From contig NZ_PVEN01000010.1 in assembly GCF_002973525.1 (NCBI RefSeq), forward strand, positions 186,001-250,000: 64,000 nt of DNA, written 5' to 3'. The position numbers were made by a program, and so were the translations under genes. Position 1 is the stretch's first letter, and every line of letters starts with the position of its first letter. Below the pieces are notes generated by a model, which searched no databases, had not been told where the DNA came from, and saw nothing but the letters and a program-made list of their open reading frames with translations. This document shows, piece after piece, positions 15,322 through 24,914 of this stretch. Source of the DNA: Paraburkholderia sp. BL21I4N1. Its GTDB lineage: Bacteria; Pseudomonadota; Gammaproteobacteria; Burkholderiales; Burkholderiaceae.

Positions 15322-16695
15322 ATGGCAAAAGAGATCGAATTTGCCGACGACGCGCCTTCGTTCGCGCACAGCCAGCAGTTCCAGGACATCAAGAACGCTG
15401 CGCACGAACATCTGTTGACGCGTATCGAGGAACTCGGCTCCGAGTTCGGCCGCTGGTCGCGTAACGCGATCAATCAGTTCGTGGATCTGGAGATGGACAG
15501 CTTCGTCAGGCTGCGCCGCATTCCGATCAACGAGAGCGAGGTGCGCCTGATCGCCGAGGCGCTGACGAAAGAGCTGGCGGGTTTCGGGCCGATTGAGGAC
15601 CTGCTCGCCGATCCGGCCGTCGAAGATATTCTGATCAACGGCTACAACGACGTGTACGTGTCGCGGCACGGCATTCTGACGCGCATCCAGGTGCGCTTCG
15701 CCGACAACGCGCATCTGCTGCGGATCATCCGCCGCATTCTCGCGCCGATCGGGCGGCGTCTGGACGAGTCGAATCCAATGGTCGACGCGCGTCTGCCGAA
15801 CGGCGGCCGGGTGAACGTGGTGATCGAGCCGCTGTCGATCGACGGCCCGATCGTGTCGATCCGCAAATTCCGCAAGGATCCGATGCGGCCAGACGATCTG
15901 CTCGGCAACGGCACTTACAACGAGGAAATCGGCGCGCTGCTCGAAGCCGCGGTGGCGGCGCGTTGCAACGTGCTGGTGTCGGGCGGTACGAGCTCGGGCA
16001 AGACCTCGCTGCTGAACGCGCTGGCGTTTCACATTCCCGAGCCGGAGCGGGTCGTGACGATCGAGGACACGGCCGAACTGTCGCTGAACCACCCGCACGT
16101 GGTGCGGCTCGAAAGCCGTCCGGGCGGTTTCGACGGCGCGGGTGTGGTGACGATCCGCGATCTGCTGCGCAATACGCTGCGGATGCGGCCGGATCGCATC
16201 ATCGTCGGCGAAGTGCGGGGAGGCGAAGTACTCGAAATGCTGCAGGCGATGAACACCGGCCACGACGGTTCGATGGGCACCGTGCACGCCAGCTCGCCGC
16301 GCGAATGTCTGTACCGGCTCGAAATGCTCGCCGGCTTCGCGGGCTTTCAGGGCACCGAGTCGAGCTTGCGCCGCCAGATCGCCAACGCGGTCGACTTCAT
16401 TGTGCAGATCGGCCGGCTCTCGAATGGCCGGCGCCGGATTCTGTCGATCACTGAAGTCACCGGGCTGTCGGACAACATCATCGCGACCCAGGAGCTGTAT
16501 CGCTACGAGCCGGTCATGACCGCCGAGGGCGACGAGCTGGATAGCTGGGTATCGCTCGGCATTCATCCGCATTCGCCGAAGCTGGTGCGGTTCCGTCAGG
16601 CGTTGAGTGGTGGGCAGCAGCAGGGCGGCGGGTTCGGCAACGCCGGGTTTGGCGGCGGCAACCACGGCGGCTTCGGCGGGGGCTTCAATGTCTAG
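15322..16695 (+). CDS. tadA: Tad pilus secretion ATPase TadA/CpaF
   Basis: Hexameric inner-membrane-associated ATPase that powers Flp pilus assembly. 457 residues: N-terminal all-alpha domain, then the ATPase with Walker [10 protein letters not shown] (221-229), Asp box TIEDTAEL (246-253), Walker [13 protein letters not shown] (291-302) and His box [11 protein letters not shown] (313-323). The C-terminal ~35 residues are a Gly/Asn/Phe-rich tail ([16 protein letters not shown]), unusual for the family. The gene overlaps tadB by eight bases. Confidence 0.96.
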   Translation: MAKEIEFADDAPSFAHSQQFQDIKNAAHEHLLTRIEELGSEFGRWSRNAINQFVDLEMDSFVRLRRIPINESEVRLIAEALTKELAGFGPIEDLLADPAVEDILINGYNDVYVSRHGILTRIQVRFADNAHLLRIIRRILAPIGRRLDESNPMVDARLPNGGRVNVVIEPLSIDGPIVSIRKFRKDPMRPDDLLGNGTYNEEIGALLEAAVAARCNVLVSGGTSSGKTSLLNALAFHIPEPERVVTIEDTAELSLNHPHVVRLESRPGGFDGAGVVTIRDLLRNTLRMRPDRIIVGEVRGGEVLEMLQAMNTGHDGSMGTVHASSPRECLYRLEMLAGFAGFQGTESSLRRQIANAVDFIVQIGRLSNGRRRILSITEVTGLSDNIIATQELYRYEPVMTAEGDELDSWVSLGIHPHSPKLVRFRQALSGGQQQGGGFGNAGFGGGNHGGFGGGFNV

Positions 16696-17707
16696 CGCGG
16701 TGCTGGTCGTTGCGGCGCTCGCGCTTCTGTGCGCGGCGCTGGCGTTGCTGCTGTGGCAACGCAGCGCGCAACGCAAAGGCCAGGTGAGTACCGAACGTTT
16801 TATCGATAGCCGGATGGCGGCGGCCATGCCGGGCGTCGCGGGACCGGCCGGCCTCGCTGGCGGCCCGCGTGTCGCACCCGCCCGTGTCGGGGCGCAGGTC
16901 GCGATCGCGCCACAAGCGCCGCCCGCCGACGCGGGCTGGCTGGCTTCCTGCCGCTACCTGCTGGCGCGCGCGCGCTTCATGCTGCGCCACATGCTGGAGC
17001 GTGCTGGGATCGTCGACGCCAAACGGCCGTTCGCCACCAGCGCGGCGATCGTGCTGCTGTTGTGCGGCTGGGCGGGGCTCGCCCGTGGCGTGCTCGCCGC
17101 GCTGGTGGTTTTCGCGATGTGCTGCCTGTTGATGTATTTTTTTCTGACGATGCGCGTGAACAAGCGTCGACAGTTGATCGTGCGGCAATTGCCGCTGTTT
17201 CTCGACGGCATCGTGCGTCTGATCACGCTCGGCAATAGCGTGCCGGCCGCGTTCCAGGCCGCGCTGCAAACCACCGAAACGCCGTTGCGCGAATGCCTGG
17301 ACAACGTCTCGCGGATGCTGCGCACGGGCGTCGAAATCGATCGCGCGCTCTATCAGGTTTCGTTGATCTACGGCGTGCGCGAACTCGAACTGGTGGGCTC
17401 CGTGCTGCGTCTGTCCGTGAAGTACGGCGGCCGCGCCGACGTGATGCTCGACCGGATGGCGTCGTTCATGCGCGATCTCGAACAGGCCGAACGGGAACTC
17501 GTGGCGATGTCGTCGGAGACACGGCTGTCGTCCTGGGTGCTGGGGGCGTTGCCGGTGGGCATCGGCGGTTTTCTGATCGTCTCCAACCCCTCCTATTTCG
17601 CTTCGATGTGGTTCGATCCGAGCGGGCGGCAACTGGTTTATCTGGCGTTCGCGTTGCAGGTGGTCGGCGCCTGGCTGCTGTACCGCATGGCGAGCCTGAG
17701 GGATTGA
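16688..17707 (+). CDS. tadB: Tad inner-membrane platform protein TadB
   Basis: 339 residues with a GspF/TadB-type type II secretion F domain. It has an N-terminal transmembrane helix ([22 protein letters not shown]), a pair near residues 115-155, the F-domain cytosolic part (LPLFLDGIVRLITLGNSVPAAFQAALQTTETPL...VELDRALYQVS-like segment) and C-terminal helices. TadB and TadC form the inner-membrane platform on which TadA works. The ATG at 16688 overlaps the end of tadA, implying coupled translation. Confidence 0.92.
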   Translation: MSSAVLVVAALALLCAALALLLWQRSAQRKGQVSTERFIDSRMAAAMPGVAGPAGLAGGPRVAPARVGAQVAIAPQAPPADAGWLASCRYLLARARFMLRHMLERAGIVDAKRPFATSAAIVLLLCGWAGLARGVLAALVVFAMCCLLMYFFLTMRVNKRRQLIVRQLPLFLDGIVRLITLGNSVPAAFQAALQTTETPLRECLDNVSRMLRTGVEIDRALYQVSLIYGVRELELVGSVLRLSVKYGGRADVMLDRMASFMRDLEQAERELVAMSSETRLSSWVLGALPVGIGGFLIVSNPSYFASMWFDPSGRQLVYLAFALQVVGAWLLYRMASLRD

Positions 17708-17709
17708 CG

Positions 17710-18720
17710 ATGCAAGCCCATCAACTATTTGCACTCGCGCTGGCGCTCGCGGCGCTCGCGTTGCTGCTGGTCGCCGGTCTGGTGCTCGCGCGGGTGGCCG
17801 CGCAGCGGCGCACGGAACGTACCCTGGGTCATGCGCTCGACGAACGCGCATTGCAGGCGGCGGCGCTGACTGCCGCGGCGGCTCGCGCCACGGACGGCGC
17901 GCCCGCCGCGTCGAAGACGACAGTGCGCGCCGCGCGGCCGACGGGTCTCAAAGGTTTGTTCGAGCATCTCGTGCATGTAGGGATCCGCTGGCTCGATACG
18001 CCGTTCGGACGCCAAGTGGTGGCCGAAGAAGATCGGCGCCTGCTCGAACAGTGCGGTTTCGTCGATACGCGCACGCGCGGACTGTTCCTGGTGTCGCGCC
18101 TGCTGGGCGCGCTGGTGGCGCCCGTGGTGGCCGGTACGCTGGCGCGCGGACAGGTGGACGGCACGCGCTACGTGGTGCTGGTGGTCATCGCGATGATGGC
18201 GGGTTTCATGCTGCCGAAGATCCTGCTGAAGCGCCGCGCCGGCAAGCGCCGCCGTCGCGTGGTCGATGAGTTGCCGCTGCTGGTCGATTTGCTGCGGCTG
18301 CTGCAAGGCGTGGGTCTGTCGCTCGATCAAAGTTTGCAGGTGATGGTCAACGATTTTCGCAGCGTGTTGCCGGTGCTTTCGAACGAGCTCGAAATCGCCC
18401 AGCGCCAATTCGCCACGGGCCGCACGCGCGAGCAGTCGCTTAACCGGCTGGCCAGCAGCTACGACAACGAGGATCTGCGCGCGGTCATCCGCCTGCTGGT
18501 GCAGGTCGACCGGCACGGCGGCGCGGTGCAGGAGCCGCTCAAGCAGTTCGGCGACCGTCTGCGCGAAACGCGTCGCGCGATGCTGCGCGAACGCATCGGC
18601 CGGCTCGCGGTGAAGATGACGGGCGTCATGATCGTGACGCTGTTGCCCGCGCTGATGATTGTCACTGCGGGTCCTGGCGTGCTGGCCGTCACGCGTTCGT
18701 TTCATTCGGTGCATCAGTAA
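17710..18720 (+). CDS. tadC: Tad inner-membrane platform protein TadC
   Basis: 336 residues. It has the GspF/TadC layout: N-terminal helix (LFALALALAALALLLVAGLVLARVA), a central hydrophobic stretch, the F domain (VVDELPLLVDLLRLLQGVGLSLDQSLQVMVNDFRSVLPVLSNELEIAQRQFATGRTREQSLNRLA) and a C-terminal helix pair (MTGVMIVTLLPALMIVTAGPGVLAV). Partner of TadB. It begins two bases after the tadB stop. Confidence 0.92.
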   Translation: MQAHQLFALALALAALALLLVAGLVLARVAAQRRTERTLGHALDERALQAAALTAAAARATDGAPAASKTTVRAARPTGLKGLFEHLVHVGIRWLDTPFGRQVVAEEDRRLLEQCGFVDTRTRGLFLVSRLLGALVAPVVAGTLARGQVDGTRYVVLVVIAMMAGFMLPKILLKRRAGKRRRRVVDELPLLVDLLRLLQGVGLSLDQSLQVMVNDFRSVLPVLSNELEIAQRQFATGRTREQSLNRLASSYDNEDLRAVIRLLVQVDRHGGAVQEPLKQFGDRLRETRRAMLRERIGRLAVKMTGVMIVTLLPALMIVTAGPGVLAVTRSFHSVHQ

Positions 18721-18730
18721 GGATTGCTCC

Positions 18731-19582
18731 ATGGTTCAGTGTCTGCCTTTCGATCTCACCCGGCGCGTGTTGCGTTACGCGCCGGCTGTCGCCGCTTGCA
18801 TGCTGCTTGGCGCTTGCACGTCGCAAGTGCTGACAGGTTACGGCGTCGGGCCGCAGGCCGAGCGGGCGGCGATGGCTCAGCAGCAAGCTAATCGCGATCC
18901 CGCGCCGGACACGCCCGGCGTGTATCTCGGCCTGATCGACAAGATGCAGGCGCAAGGGCTCTACTTCGCGTCGCTCGCGCATATCGACGCGTACGAAAAG
19001 CAGTATGGCGCGAGTCCGGACACCCATCTGCTGCGTGCCGACGCGCTGCGCATGACCGATCAGCCGGACGCGGCGGCGCAGGCATACGGTCTTCTGCTGA
19101 AGACGCCGTTGGCCGCGCGCGGCTACCGGGGGCTGGGGTTGATCGCCGGTGCGGGCGGCGATTTCGCGCGCGCCGCGCAAGCGTTGGAGCAGGCGTCGCA
19201 ACTCGAGCCGACCGACGCGGTGACGCTGTCCGACCTCGGCTATGCGCGACTGCGTAACGGCGATGTGGATGGCGCGCGCGTGCCACTGATGAAAGCGGGA
19301 GAGCTCGATCAGAACAATCCGAAGATCGTTAGCAACGTGGTGCTTTATCTGCTCGCCAATGGCGAGCAGGCACAGGCGCTGGCGGTGATGAATCAGCAGA
19401 AATTGACGCCGGACGTGCGCGCTGCGATTCGCAGCGACGCGGCGAAGGTGGCGGCGGCCGGGCGGGTTCAGACGCGCGGCGCGCCAGCGCCGGCGCAGCC
19501 ACGAGCCGGACAGATGGGGACCGTGGCGAGCGTGCAGGGTATCGAACCGGCGCCGCGTTTGCTGCAGCGGTTCGCGCAGTGA
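18731..19582 (+). CDS. tadD: Tad assembly lipoprotein TadD (TPR repeats)
   Basis: 283 residues with a lipoprotein signal (lipobox MLLGAC, Cys 22 or so). Tetratricopeptide repeats fill the middle (LLRADALRMTDQPDAAAQAYGLLLKTPLAARGYRGLGLIAGAGGDFARAAQALEQASQLEPTDAVTLSDLGYARLRNGDVDGARVPLMKAGELDQNNPKI abbreviated here as four TPR-like units). TadD homologues resemble PilF/PilQ pilotins and are thought to help the secretin reach or stay in the outer membrane. AAGGA precedes the ATG; it starts ten bases after tadC. Confidence 0.9.
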   Translation: MVQCLPFDLTRRVLRYAPAVAACMLLGACTSQVLTGYGVGPQAERAAMAQQQANRDPAPDTPGVYLGLIDKMQAQGLYFASLAHIDAYEKQYGASPDTHLLRADALRMTDQPDAAAQAYGLLLKTPLAARGYRGLGLIAGAGGDFARAAQALEQASQLEPTDAVTLSDLGYARLRNGDVDGARVPLMKAGELDQNNPKIVSNVVLYLLANGEQAQALAVMNQQKLTPDVRAAIRSDAAKVAAAGRVQTRGAPAPAQPRAGQMGTVASVQGIEPAPRLLQRFAQ

Positions 19583-19640
19583 CCGAGCGATGGCAATGCG
19601 AGCGTCGCACGAATGCCGGTCGGAAAATCAGGGGGCGGAC

Positions 19641-20030
19641 ATGACAGACAGAACACGAACATGGGGTGGGGTGGCGCGGCGGCTGGGCATGGGCGCCGCG
19701 CTGGCGGCGTCGATCGGCGGTTCCGTCGGTGCGCTTGCGCAGACGGACGACGCAGCGCAGGCCGCTCAGCCTTCGCCGACGATGCAACAACCGGTGCGCG
19801 CCAGCGAAGTGGGACATAGCACGCGCACGTGGCTCGACCTGCAGAGCAGCAACGCGCAAGCGGCGCCGGCACTGCCGATGCTCGGCGCGGAAGCTGGCCT
19901 CGCCTACCGGCGGTACATGGAATCGTTCAAGAGCAAAATTCCCGATTTGTACGGTTCGATGCTCAACAGCAGCGGCGGTGGCAGCGGCGGCAGCGGGTCG
20001 GGTGCCGCGACCGGCGGTGGCGCGAACTGA
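19641..20030 (+). CDS. DUF3613 protein of the tad locus
   Basis: 129 residues with a signal peptide (cleavage likely after ALAQ near residue 33). The mature part has the DUF3613 pattern VGHSTRTWLDLQSSNAQAAPALPMLGAEAGLAYRRYMESFKSKIPDLYG, followed by a Gly/Ser tail. Members are found in tad loci of beta- and gammaproteobacteria, so a role in pilus assembly or anchoring is inferred from context only. A GGGGG-rich ribosome site precedes the ATG at 19641. It lies between tadD and tadG. Confidence 0.8.
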   Translation: MTDRTRTWGGVARRLGMGAALAASIGGSVGALAQTDDAAQAAQPSPTMQQPVRASEVGHSTRTWLDLQSSNAQAAPALPMLGAEAGLAYRRYMESFKSKIPDLYGSMLNSSGGGSGGSGSGAATGGGAN

Positions 20031-20031
20031 T

Positions 20032-21831
20032 ATGCGTGGCCGTCCGTCGTCCGTGACTCGCTCCGGCCGCTGCGCGCACCCGCGTGCGGTGCGCCGCGCC
20101 GGCACGCGCATGCACGGTCAACGTGGCGCGATCGCCGTACTCGCGGTGATCTGGCTGAGCGTGGCGATCGCGGCGCTCGGCGTGCTGGACGTCGGCAACG
20201 TGTATTTCGCGCGCCGGTCCTTGCAGCGCACGGCCGATCTGGCGGCGCTGGCGGCGGTGCAGATGATCAGCTCGTCAGGCGGCTGCACGGCCGCCACCAC
20301 CGCCGCGCAACAGAACGCGGCGGCCAACGGCTTCAGCGTTGGCGGCACAACGACGATCGCCACCACCTGCGGACGCTGGGACACCAGCACCAATACCTAC
20401 TTCGGCACGACCGGCAATCCGTTGAACGCGGTGCAAGTGCAGACGAGCCAGGTGATCCCGTATTTTTTCCTTGGACCGAGCCGCACCGTCGCGGCCACGG
20501 CGACCGCGCTGGCATCCAACATCGACGCGTTCTCGCTCAGCACCGGCATCGCCACGATCAATACCCAACAGTCGGCGTTGCTCAACGCGATTCTCGGTGG
20601 TTTGCTGAATACCAGTGTGGCGTTGACCGTGGGTAATTTCCAGAGTCTCGCGGGGGCGACAATCAAGCTGTCGGATCTGATGGTGGCGCTGGGTGCTTCG
20701 TCGATGCAGGGCCTGCTTTCGACCACCGTGAGTTATCAGCAATTGATGCTGGCGATGGTCCAGGCGCTGCAGGCGGGCGGCGATACCGTCGATGCCGCGA
20801 TCCTGCAGACGCTGGCTGTCACGGTGCCGGGCGGACAGAACATCACCATCGGGGACAACGGGCAGAGCGCGCCGGGGCTGCTCGCGTTGGGCCTGTCCAA
20901 CCCGAACGCCGCGGCGACCGCGACGATCGACGCGCTCGATGCGGTGATGGTCGCCGCGCAGATCGCGCAGAGCAACCCGAACGGCACGGGGCCGGTGATC
21001 AACGTGACGACGGGACTGCTCGGGGTGGCCGGCATTTCGTTGCAGATCATCAATCCGCCGGTGCTGGCGGTCGGCGAGGGCGGGACGACGACGGTCAATG
21101 GTGTGACCACGGGCCGTACGATGGCGCGCACGGCGGTGGCGAACGTGACCATCAACCTGCTACCGGCGTTGTTGCCGACGCTGACGGTGGGTGTGCCGCC
21201 GTTGGTATCTGCGTCGATCGCCACGCTGAATACGCCGCTCGTGGTGACGCTGGGCGTGGCCTCTGGTACCGCGACGTTGAACCCGGTCGACTGTGAAAGC
21301 ACCAAGGCGGCCACCACCGCGACGATTCAGGTGGCGCCGAGCATTCTGAACGCCTGCATTGCGGGCGATGCGTCGTGTAGTAAACCGGTCAACGTGGCGA
21401 CGGTCACGGCGACGCTCCTCGGTCTCACCGTGCAGGTCGCCAATGTCGTCCTGAACAACGTGCGCGTGCCGGTTAATCCCGGTACGACTACGCCGCTGGT
21501 CTTCAATGGCTCGTCAGGGAGCTTCGACTACAGCCAGAGTGCGAACTCCAACGCGCTCGGCAGCGATGGTTCGGTGTTGACCACGCAATTGCTCGGCAGT
21601 CTGGGCACCCTACTCAAGGTGTCGCTTTTAAACAATCTGATCGATATTTCGTCGCTCCTCACGCCGATCGTCGACGCTGTGACGAGCGCCTTGACCCCTC
21701 TGCTGCAACCTGTCTTCGCCCTGCTCGACACGGTCATTGTCCCGACGCTCTCGCTGCTCGGCATTCAGGTCGGCACGGCCACCGTCCACAACATGTCGCT
21801 GACATGCGGCGTCCCGCAACTGGTCAACTAG
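20032..21831 (+). CDS. tadG: TadG-like pseudopilin/adhesin-type protein
   Basis: 599 residues. Basic leader, then the TadG/TadE-type helix [50 protein letters not shown]. The remaining ~520 residues are Ala/Thr/Val-rich periplasmic or surface sequence; no von Willebrand A domain with a clear MIDAS is visible, unlike some TadG proteins. It has a few Cys (for example [35 protein letters not shown]) likely to form disulfides. The ATG at 20032 overlaps the DUF3613 stop region; an internal ATG at 20110 is a possible alternative start. Probably the pilus-associated minor component. Confidence 0.82.
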   Translation: MRGRPSSVTRSGRCAHPRAVRRAGTRMHGQRGAIAVLAVIWLSVAIAALGVLDVGNVYFARRSLQRTADLAALAAVQMISSSGGCTAATTAAQQNAAANGFSVGGTTTIATTCGRWDTSTNTYFGTTGNPLNAVQVQTSQVIPYFFLGPSRTVAATATALASNIDAFSLSTGIATINTQQSALLNAILGGLLNTSVALTVGNFQSLAGATIKLSDLMVALGASSMQGLLSTTVSYQQLMLAMVQALQAGGDTVDAAILQTLAVTVPGGQNITIGDNGQSAPGLLALGLSNPNAAATATIDALDAVMVAAQIAQSNPNGTGPVINVTTGLLGVAGISLQIINPPVLAVGEGGTTTVNGVTTGRTMARTAVANVTINLLPALLPTLTVGVPPLVSASIATLNTPLVVTLGVASGTATLNPVDCESTKAATTATIQVAPSILNACIAGDASCSKPVNVATVTATLLGLTVQVANVVLNNVRVPVNPGTTTPLVFNGSSGSFDYSQSANSNALGSDGSVLTTQLLGSLGTLLKVSLLNNLIDISSLLTPIVDAVTSALTPLLQPVFALLDTVIVPTLSLLGIQVGTATVHNMSLTCGVPQLVN

Positions 21832-21841
21832 CCTATCCACG

Positions 21842-23233
21842 ATGAGAACCACCACCAAAATCGAGGAACTCGATATCTACGTCTGGGAGGGCAAGGCCGA
21901 TATCGTCGACCGGGTCGCGCGCTGCATGGCGAGCTTCGACGTCGAAGTGATCCGCGCCGACGATATCGCGATCTCGCCGGAACGGACCGCGATGCGGCCG
22001 TCGCTCGCGATTATCAGCGTTTCGGTGATCGACAGCGGCGCGCTGATTCTGCGCGACTGGCAGGCCGCGCACGGCATTCCGGTCGTGTGGGTCGGCGCCG
22101 CGCCGCGCGACCACGATCCGGCCAGCTATCCGTCCGAGTACTCGCACATCCTGCCGCTCGACTTCACCTGCGCCGAGCTGCGCGGCATGGTGATGAAGCT
22201 GGTCGCGCAGATTCGCGCGCACAGCGCCAAGACGCACGAATCCGACGCGATGATCGCCAACTCGGAGTGCATGCAGGCGCTGCTGCACGAGGTCGACACG
22301 TTCGCCGACTGCGACACGAGCGTGCTGGTGCATGGCGAGACCGGTGTGGGCAAGGAGCGCATCGCGCAACTGCTGCACGAAAAACACACCCGCTACGGGC
22401 AGGGCCCGTTCGTCGCGGTGAACTGCGGCGCGATTCCGGACGGGCTGTTCGAATCGCTGTTCTTCGGCCACTCGAAAGGCTCGTTCACCGGTGCGGTCGT
22501 CGCGCATAAAGGCTATTTCGAGCAGGCCGACGGCGGCACGCTGTTCCTCGATGAAATCGGCGACCTGCCGCTCTACCAGCAGGTCAAGCTGCTGCGTGTG
22601 CTCGAAGACAGCGCGGTCACGCGGATCGGGTCGGCCACGCCGGTGAAGCTCGATTTCCGGTTGGTGGCGGCCACCAACAAGGTGCTGCCGCAACTGGTCA
22701 AGGACGGCACGTTCCGCGCGGACCTTTACTACCGGCTGGCGGTGATCGAGTTGAAGATTCCGTCTTTGGAAGAGCGCGGCGCGGTCGACAAGATCGCGAT
22801 CTTCAAGGCGTTCATTGCGCAGGTGGTCGGCAACGAGCGTCTGTCGGCGTTACCCGATTTGCCATACTGGCTCGCCGATGCGGTCGCCGACACTTACTTC
22901 CCCGGCAACGTGCGCGAACTGCGCAATCTCGCCGAGCGGATCGGCGTGACGGTGCGCCAGATCGGCGCGTGGGACGCGGCCCGCCTGCAGCGGTTGCTGG
23001 CACTGGCGCGCAGCACGCAGTCGGTGCCCGCCGAGAGCGCGGCCGAGGTGCTGGTGGACCGCAGCAAATGGGACATGGCGGAGCGCAACCGCGTGCTCGC
23101 CGCGCTCGACGCAAACGGTTGGCGTCGCCAGGATACGGCGCTCTATCTGGGCATTAGCCGTAAGGTTTTGTGGGAGAAGATGCGCAAGTACCAAATTTTC
23201 GACGAAGAGCCCGAAACCCGCGAAAGTGAGTAA
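21842..23233 (+). CDS. Sigma-54-dependent activator (enhancer-binding protein) of the tad locus
   Basis: 463 residues. The N-terminal ~130 residues resemble a degenerate receiver domain in which no clear phosphorylatable Asp pocket can be assigned. The AAA+ domain shows Walker A GETGVGKE (165-172), the sigma-54 contact loop GSFTGA (213-218; canonical GAFTGA), Walker [10 protein letters not shown] (232-240), and [14 protein letters not shown]. The C-terminal Fis-type helix-turn-helix lies in [23 protein letters not shown]. It begins ten bases after tadG, and sigma-54-like promoters lie before flp and before the divergent repeat lipoprotein, so it is the best candidate for their activator. Confidence 0.92.
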   Translation: MRTTTKIEELDIYVWEGKADIVDRVARCMASFDVEVIRADDIAISPERTAMRPSLAIISVSVIDSGALILRDWQAAHGIPVVWVGAAPRDHDPASYPSEYSHILPLDFTCAELRGMVMKLVAQIRAHSAKTHESDAMIANSECMQALLHEVDTFADCDTSVLVHGETGVGKERIAQLLHEKHTRYGQGPFVAVNCGAIPDGLFESLFFGHSKGSFTGAVVAHKGYFEQADGGTLFLDEIGDLPLYQQVKLLRVLEDSAVTRIGSATPVKLDFRLVAATNKVLPQLVKDGTFRADLYYRLAVIELKIPSLEERGAVDKIAIFKAFIAQVVGNERLSALPDLPYWLADAVADTYFPGNVRELRNLAERIGVTVRQIGAWDAARLQRLLALARSTQSVPAESAAEVLVDRSKWDMAERNRVLAALDANGWRRQDTALYLGISRKVLWEKMRKYQIFDEEPETRESE

Positions 23234-23280
23234 TAATGAGACGGTTGTACTAAAACAAAAACTGTTTAAGCAGGAATTAC

Positions 23281-24009
23281 ATGGACCACAAGTCGAAACT
23301 ACGACAGATCACCCTGGCCGCTTTCATCGCGTTGGGGGCCGTGCAAGGCGTGTATGCGCAAGCTCTGCCGGACGGCAGTGCGAGTGCTGGCGGCGGTGCT
23401 GGCGTCGTTTCCCAGCCGGGCACGACGACCGCGTTGCCGGCCACAGCGCAAACCGGAGCGGCCCAGACCACCGCTTTGACGCCGGACGAGGCGAAGCAAT
23501 CCGCCGCGGGTAATGTCGCGGAATTGCAGCAGATGATCCACGGCTCGGATCTGGCGGAATTGCGCACCACGTACAACGGCAGTTACGGCGCGAGCCTGCT
23601 GTTTTATGGCAAGGAAATGACGTACTACGTGGCGTTGTTCCAACAGAAGAATTTCTGGCGCGTCATCAAGACGCAAGACGCCACGCGGGCCGACATGATC
23701 TATAAGGATTTCGTGCGCCAGACACTGCAACTGTCGGACGTCGAAATTCGCCGCACGCAGCTCGAAGCGCAGAAGGCCTTCACGGAGCGCATGATCGCGC
23801 TGTCGCAGGACCGCGCGAATCGTCTGCAGGCCGACCTCGACGTGGCGCGTCAGCAGCAGAGCATCGTGGCGAGCCAGCAGCAGCAGAGCCGTGCGGAAGC
23901 CTCGGCGCTCGCTCAGCAGAAGGCTGCCGCGCAAGACCAGTTGCGCGCCGCGCAACGCCAGGTGCGCGATCTGCAGCGTCAACTGGAAAGCGGCTTGCCG
24001 TTGCACTGA
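23281..24009 (+). CDS. DUF2968 secreted coiled-coil protein
   Basis: 242 residues with a signal peptide (cleavage near VYAQ, residue 24). A Gly/Ala/Thr-rich linker is followed by the DUF2968 core: ELQQMIHGSDLAELRTTYNGSYGASLLFYGKEMTYYVALFQQKNFWRVIKT, then a long Gln/Ala-rich coiled coil (about residues 150-240, e.g. RANRLQADLDVARQQQ). Exported; biochemical role unknown. It lies 47 bases after the activator gene and may be the last gene of the tad unit or have its own promoter. Confidence 0.82.
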   Translation: MDHKSKLRQITLAAFIALGAVQGVYAQALPDGSASAGGGAGVVSQPGTTTALPATAQTGAAQTTALTPDEAKQSAAGNVAELQQMIHGSDLAELRTTYNGSYGASLLFYGKEMTYYVALFQQKNFWRVIKTQDATRADMIYKDFVRQTLQLSDVEIRRTQLEAQKAFTERMIALSQDRANRLQADLDVARQQQSIVASQQQQSRAEASALAQQKAAAQDQLRAAQRQVRDLQRQLESGLPLH

Positions 24010-24133
24010 GTGCGACGGTCTGAAGACCTGGCAGACCGGTAGGGCGGTGTGATCGCGCTGCGTGGTTTGCCGGGAAGGTGAGGCGGGTTGACTGCATCAC
24101 CATTGTCTTCGAGCCGTTATCTATGCAGACATA

Positions 24134-24159
24134 ATCAGGCGGCTTTCGGGCCGCCTGAT
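24134..24159. repeat. 10-bp hairpin downstream of the DUF2968 gene
   Basis: ATCAGGCGGC and GCCGCCTGAT pair perfectly around a TTTCGG loop. There is no T-tract, so it may be a factor-dependent or processing hairpin marking the end of the tad transcript. Confidence 0.55.
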
Positions 24160-24206
24160 GCATTGTGGGTCTCCCTCGGCGGCCGCGTTCTGCGGTGGCG
24201 TTATCG

Positions 24207-24395
24207 CTAATGCCGCTTCTTTCCCTGCGAAGAAGTTTCCTTTTCCGACGAGTGGTGCGGATCGGTCGTGTCGACGGCGATCGGATCGCTGGCGGGAAAG
24301 CTTTCGTCCAGCGCCTCGTCGAGGCGGCTGTCGTCCGACTCGACGGGCGGCTGCGCTGGCGCGGGATGCGCGGCGGGATGCTTCTTGCTGGTCAT
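24207..24395 (-). CDS. Small conserved acidic protein with DEALDESFPASDP motif
   Basis: 62 residues from ATG at 24395 (GGAG eight bases upstream). Pro- and Ala-rich start, then SRLDEALDESFPASDPIAV, a motif seen in many small proteobacterial proteins of unknown role, and a Lys/His-rich end. No membrane segment. Likely cytoplasmic and largely disordered. Function unknown. Confidence 0.65.
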   Translation of the reverse strand: MTSKKHPAAHPAPAQPPVESDDSRLDEALDESFPASDPIAVDTTDPHHSSEKETSSQGKKRH

Positions 24396-24666
24396 GACAG
24401 GCTCCGTTCGAAGAGAGGCGGTTCCCCAGCATAGCGCATGGCGGCCGTCGACGAGCATCGGCCCAACACCACTTCAAATCATCCGGCATCGACTCGTTTT
24501 CCGTGTGTCGTCGCCCGGCATCAACGGCAAGCAAGGGCGGCGACATTCACCGGCCGCGTGGGCCGGCGCTCACACCCTGCCGCACGACATGAACCGGCAG
24601 TGTCCCATCGGCAGGCACGCAAGCTGAACCCCGCGCAGCCTCGCGAATCACCAGGCAGCGACTGAC

Positions 24667-24894
24667 ATGAACCGGAAAAAACCCGCGAGCGGGCCACGCT
24701 TCAACGCGTTGCACGTCGTGGAAGCAGAACTGGAACACCTGGATTGGGCCACGCGACAACCGGCGCTACGCATGCTGGACGCCGGGTACTGGCGTCGCCG
24801 CGTGATGGCGGTGAAATGTGGATTCGAACTGACAGAGCAGCAGTTACTGCGCCTGGAGAAAATCTTGATGCGGCTCGGCCACCCTAAGGAGTAG
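24667..24894 (+). CDS. Small hypothetical protein
   Basis: 75 residues: FNALHVVEAELEHLDWATRQPALRMLD followed by a basic and amphipathic helical stretch (YWRRRVMAVKCGFELTEQQLLRLEKILMRLG). Predicted to be an all-helical cytoplasmic protein. It is convergent with the Hfq-like gene. No recognised family; the ribosome site is weak, so confidence is moderate. Confidence 0.5.
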   Translation: MNRKKPASGPRFNALHVVEAELEHLDWATRQPALRMLDAGYWRRRVMAVKCGFELTEQQLLRLEKILMRLGHPKE

Positions 24895-24914
24895 CCGAGC
24901 GCCGAAGCGGCTGC

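Noticed and set aside
24134-24159. ATCAGGC...GCCTGAT hairpin as another MarR operator
   Set aside because: Half-sites resemble the 60184 palindrome, but the 26-base span and the position after a gene fit an RNA hairpin, not an operator.
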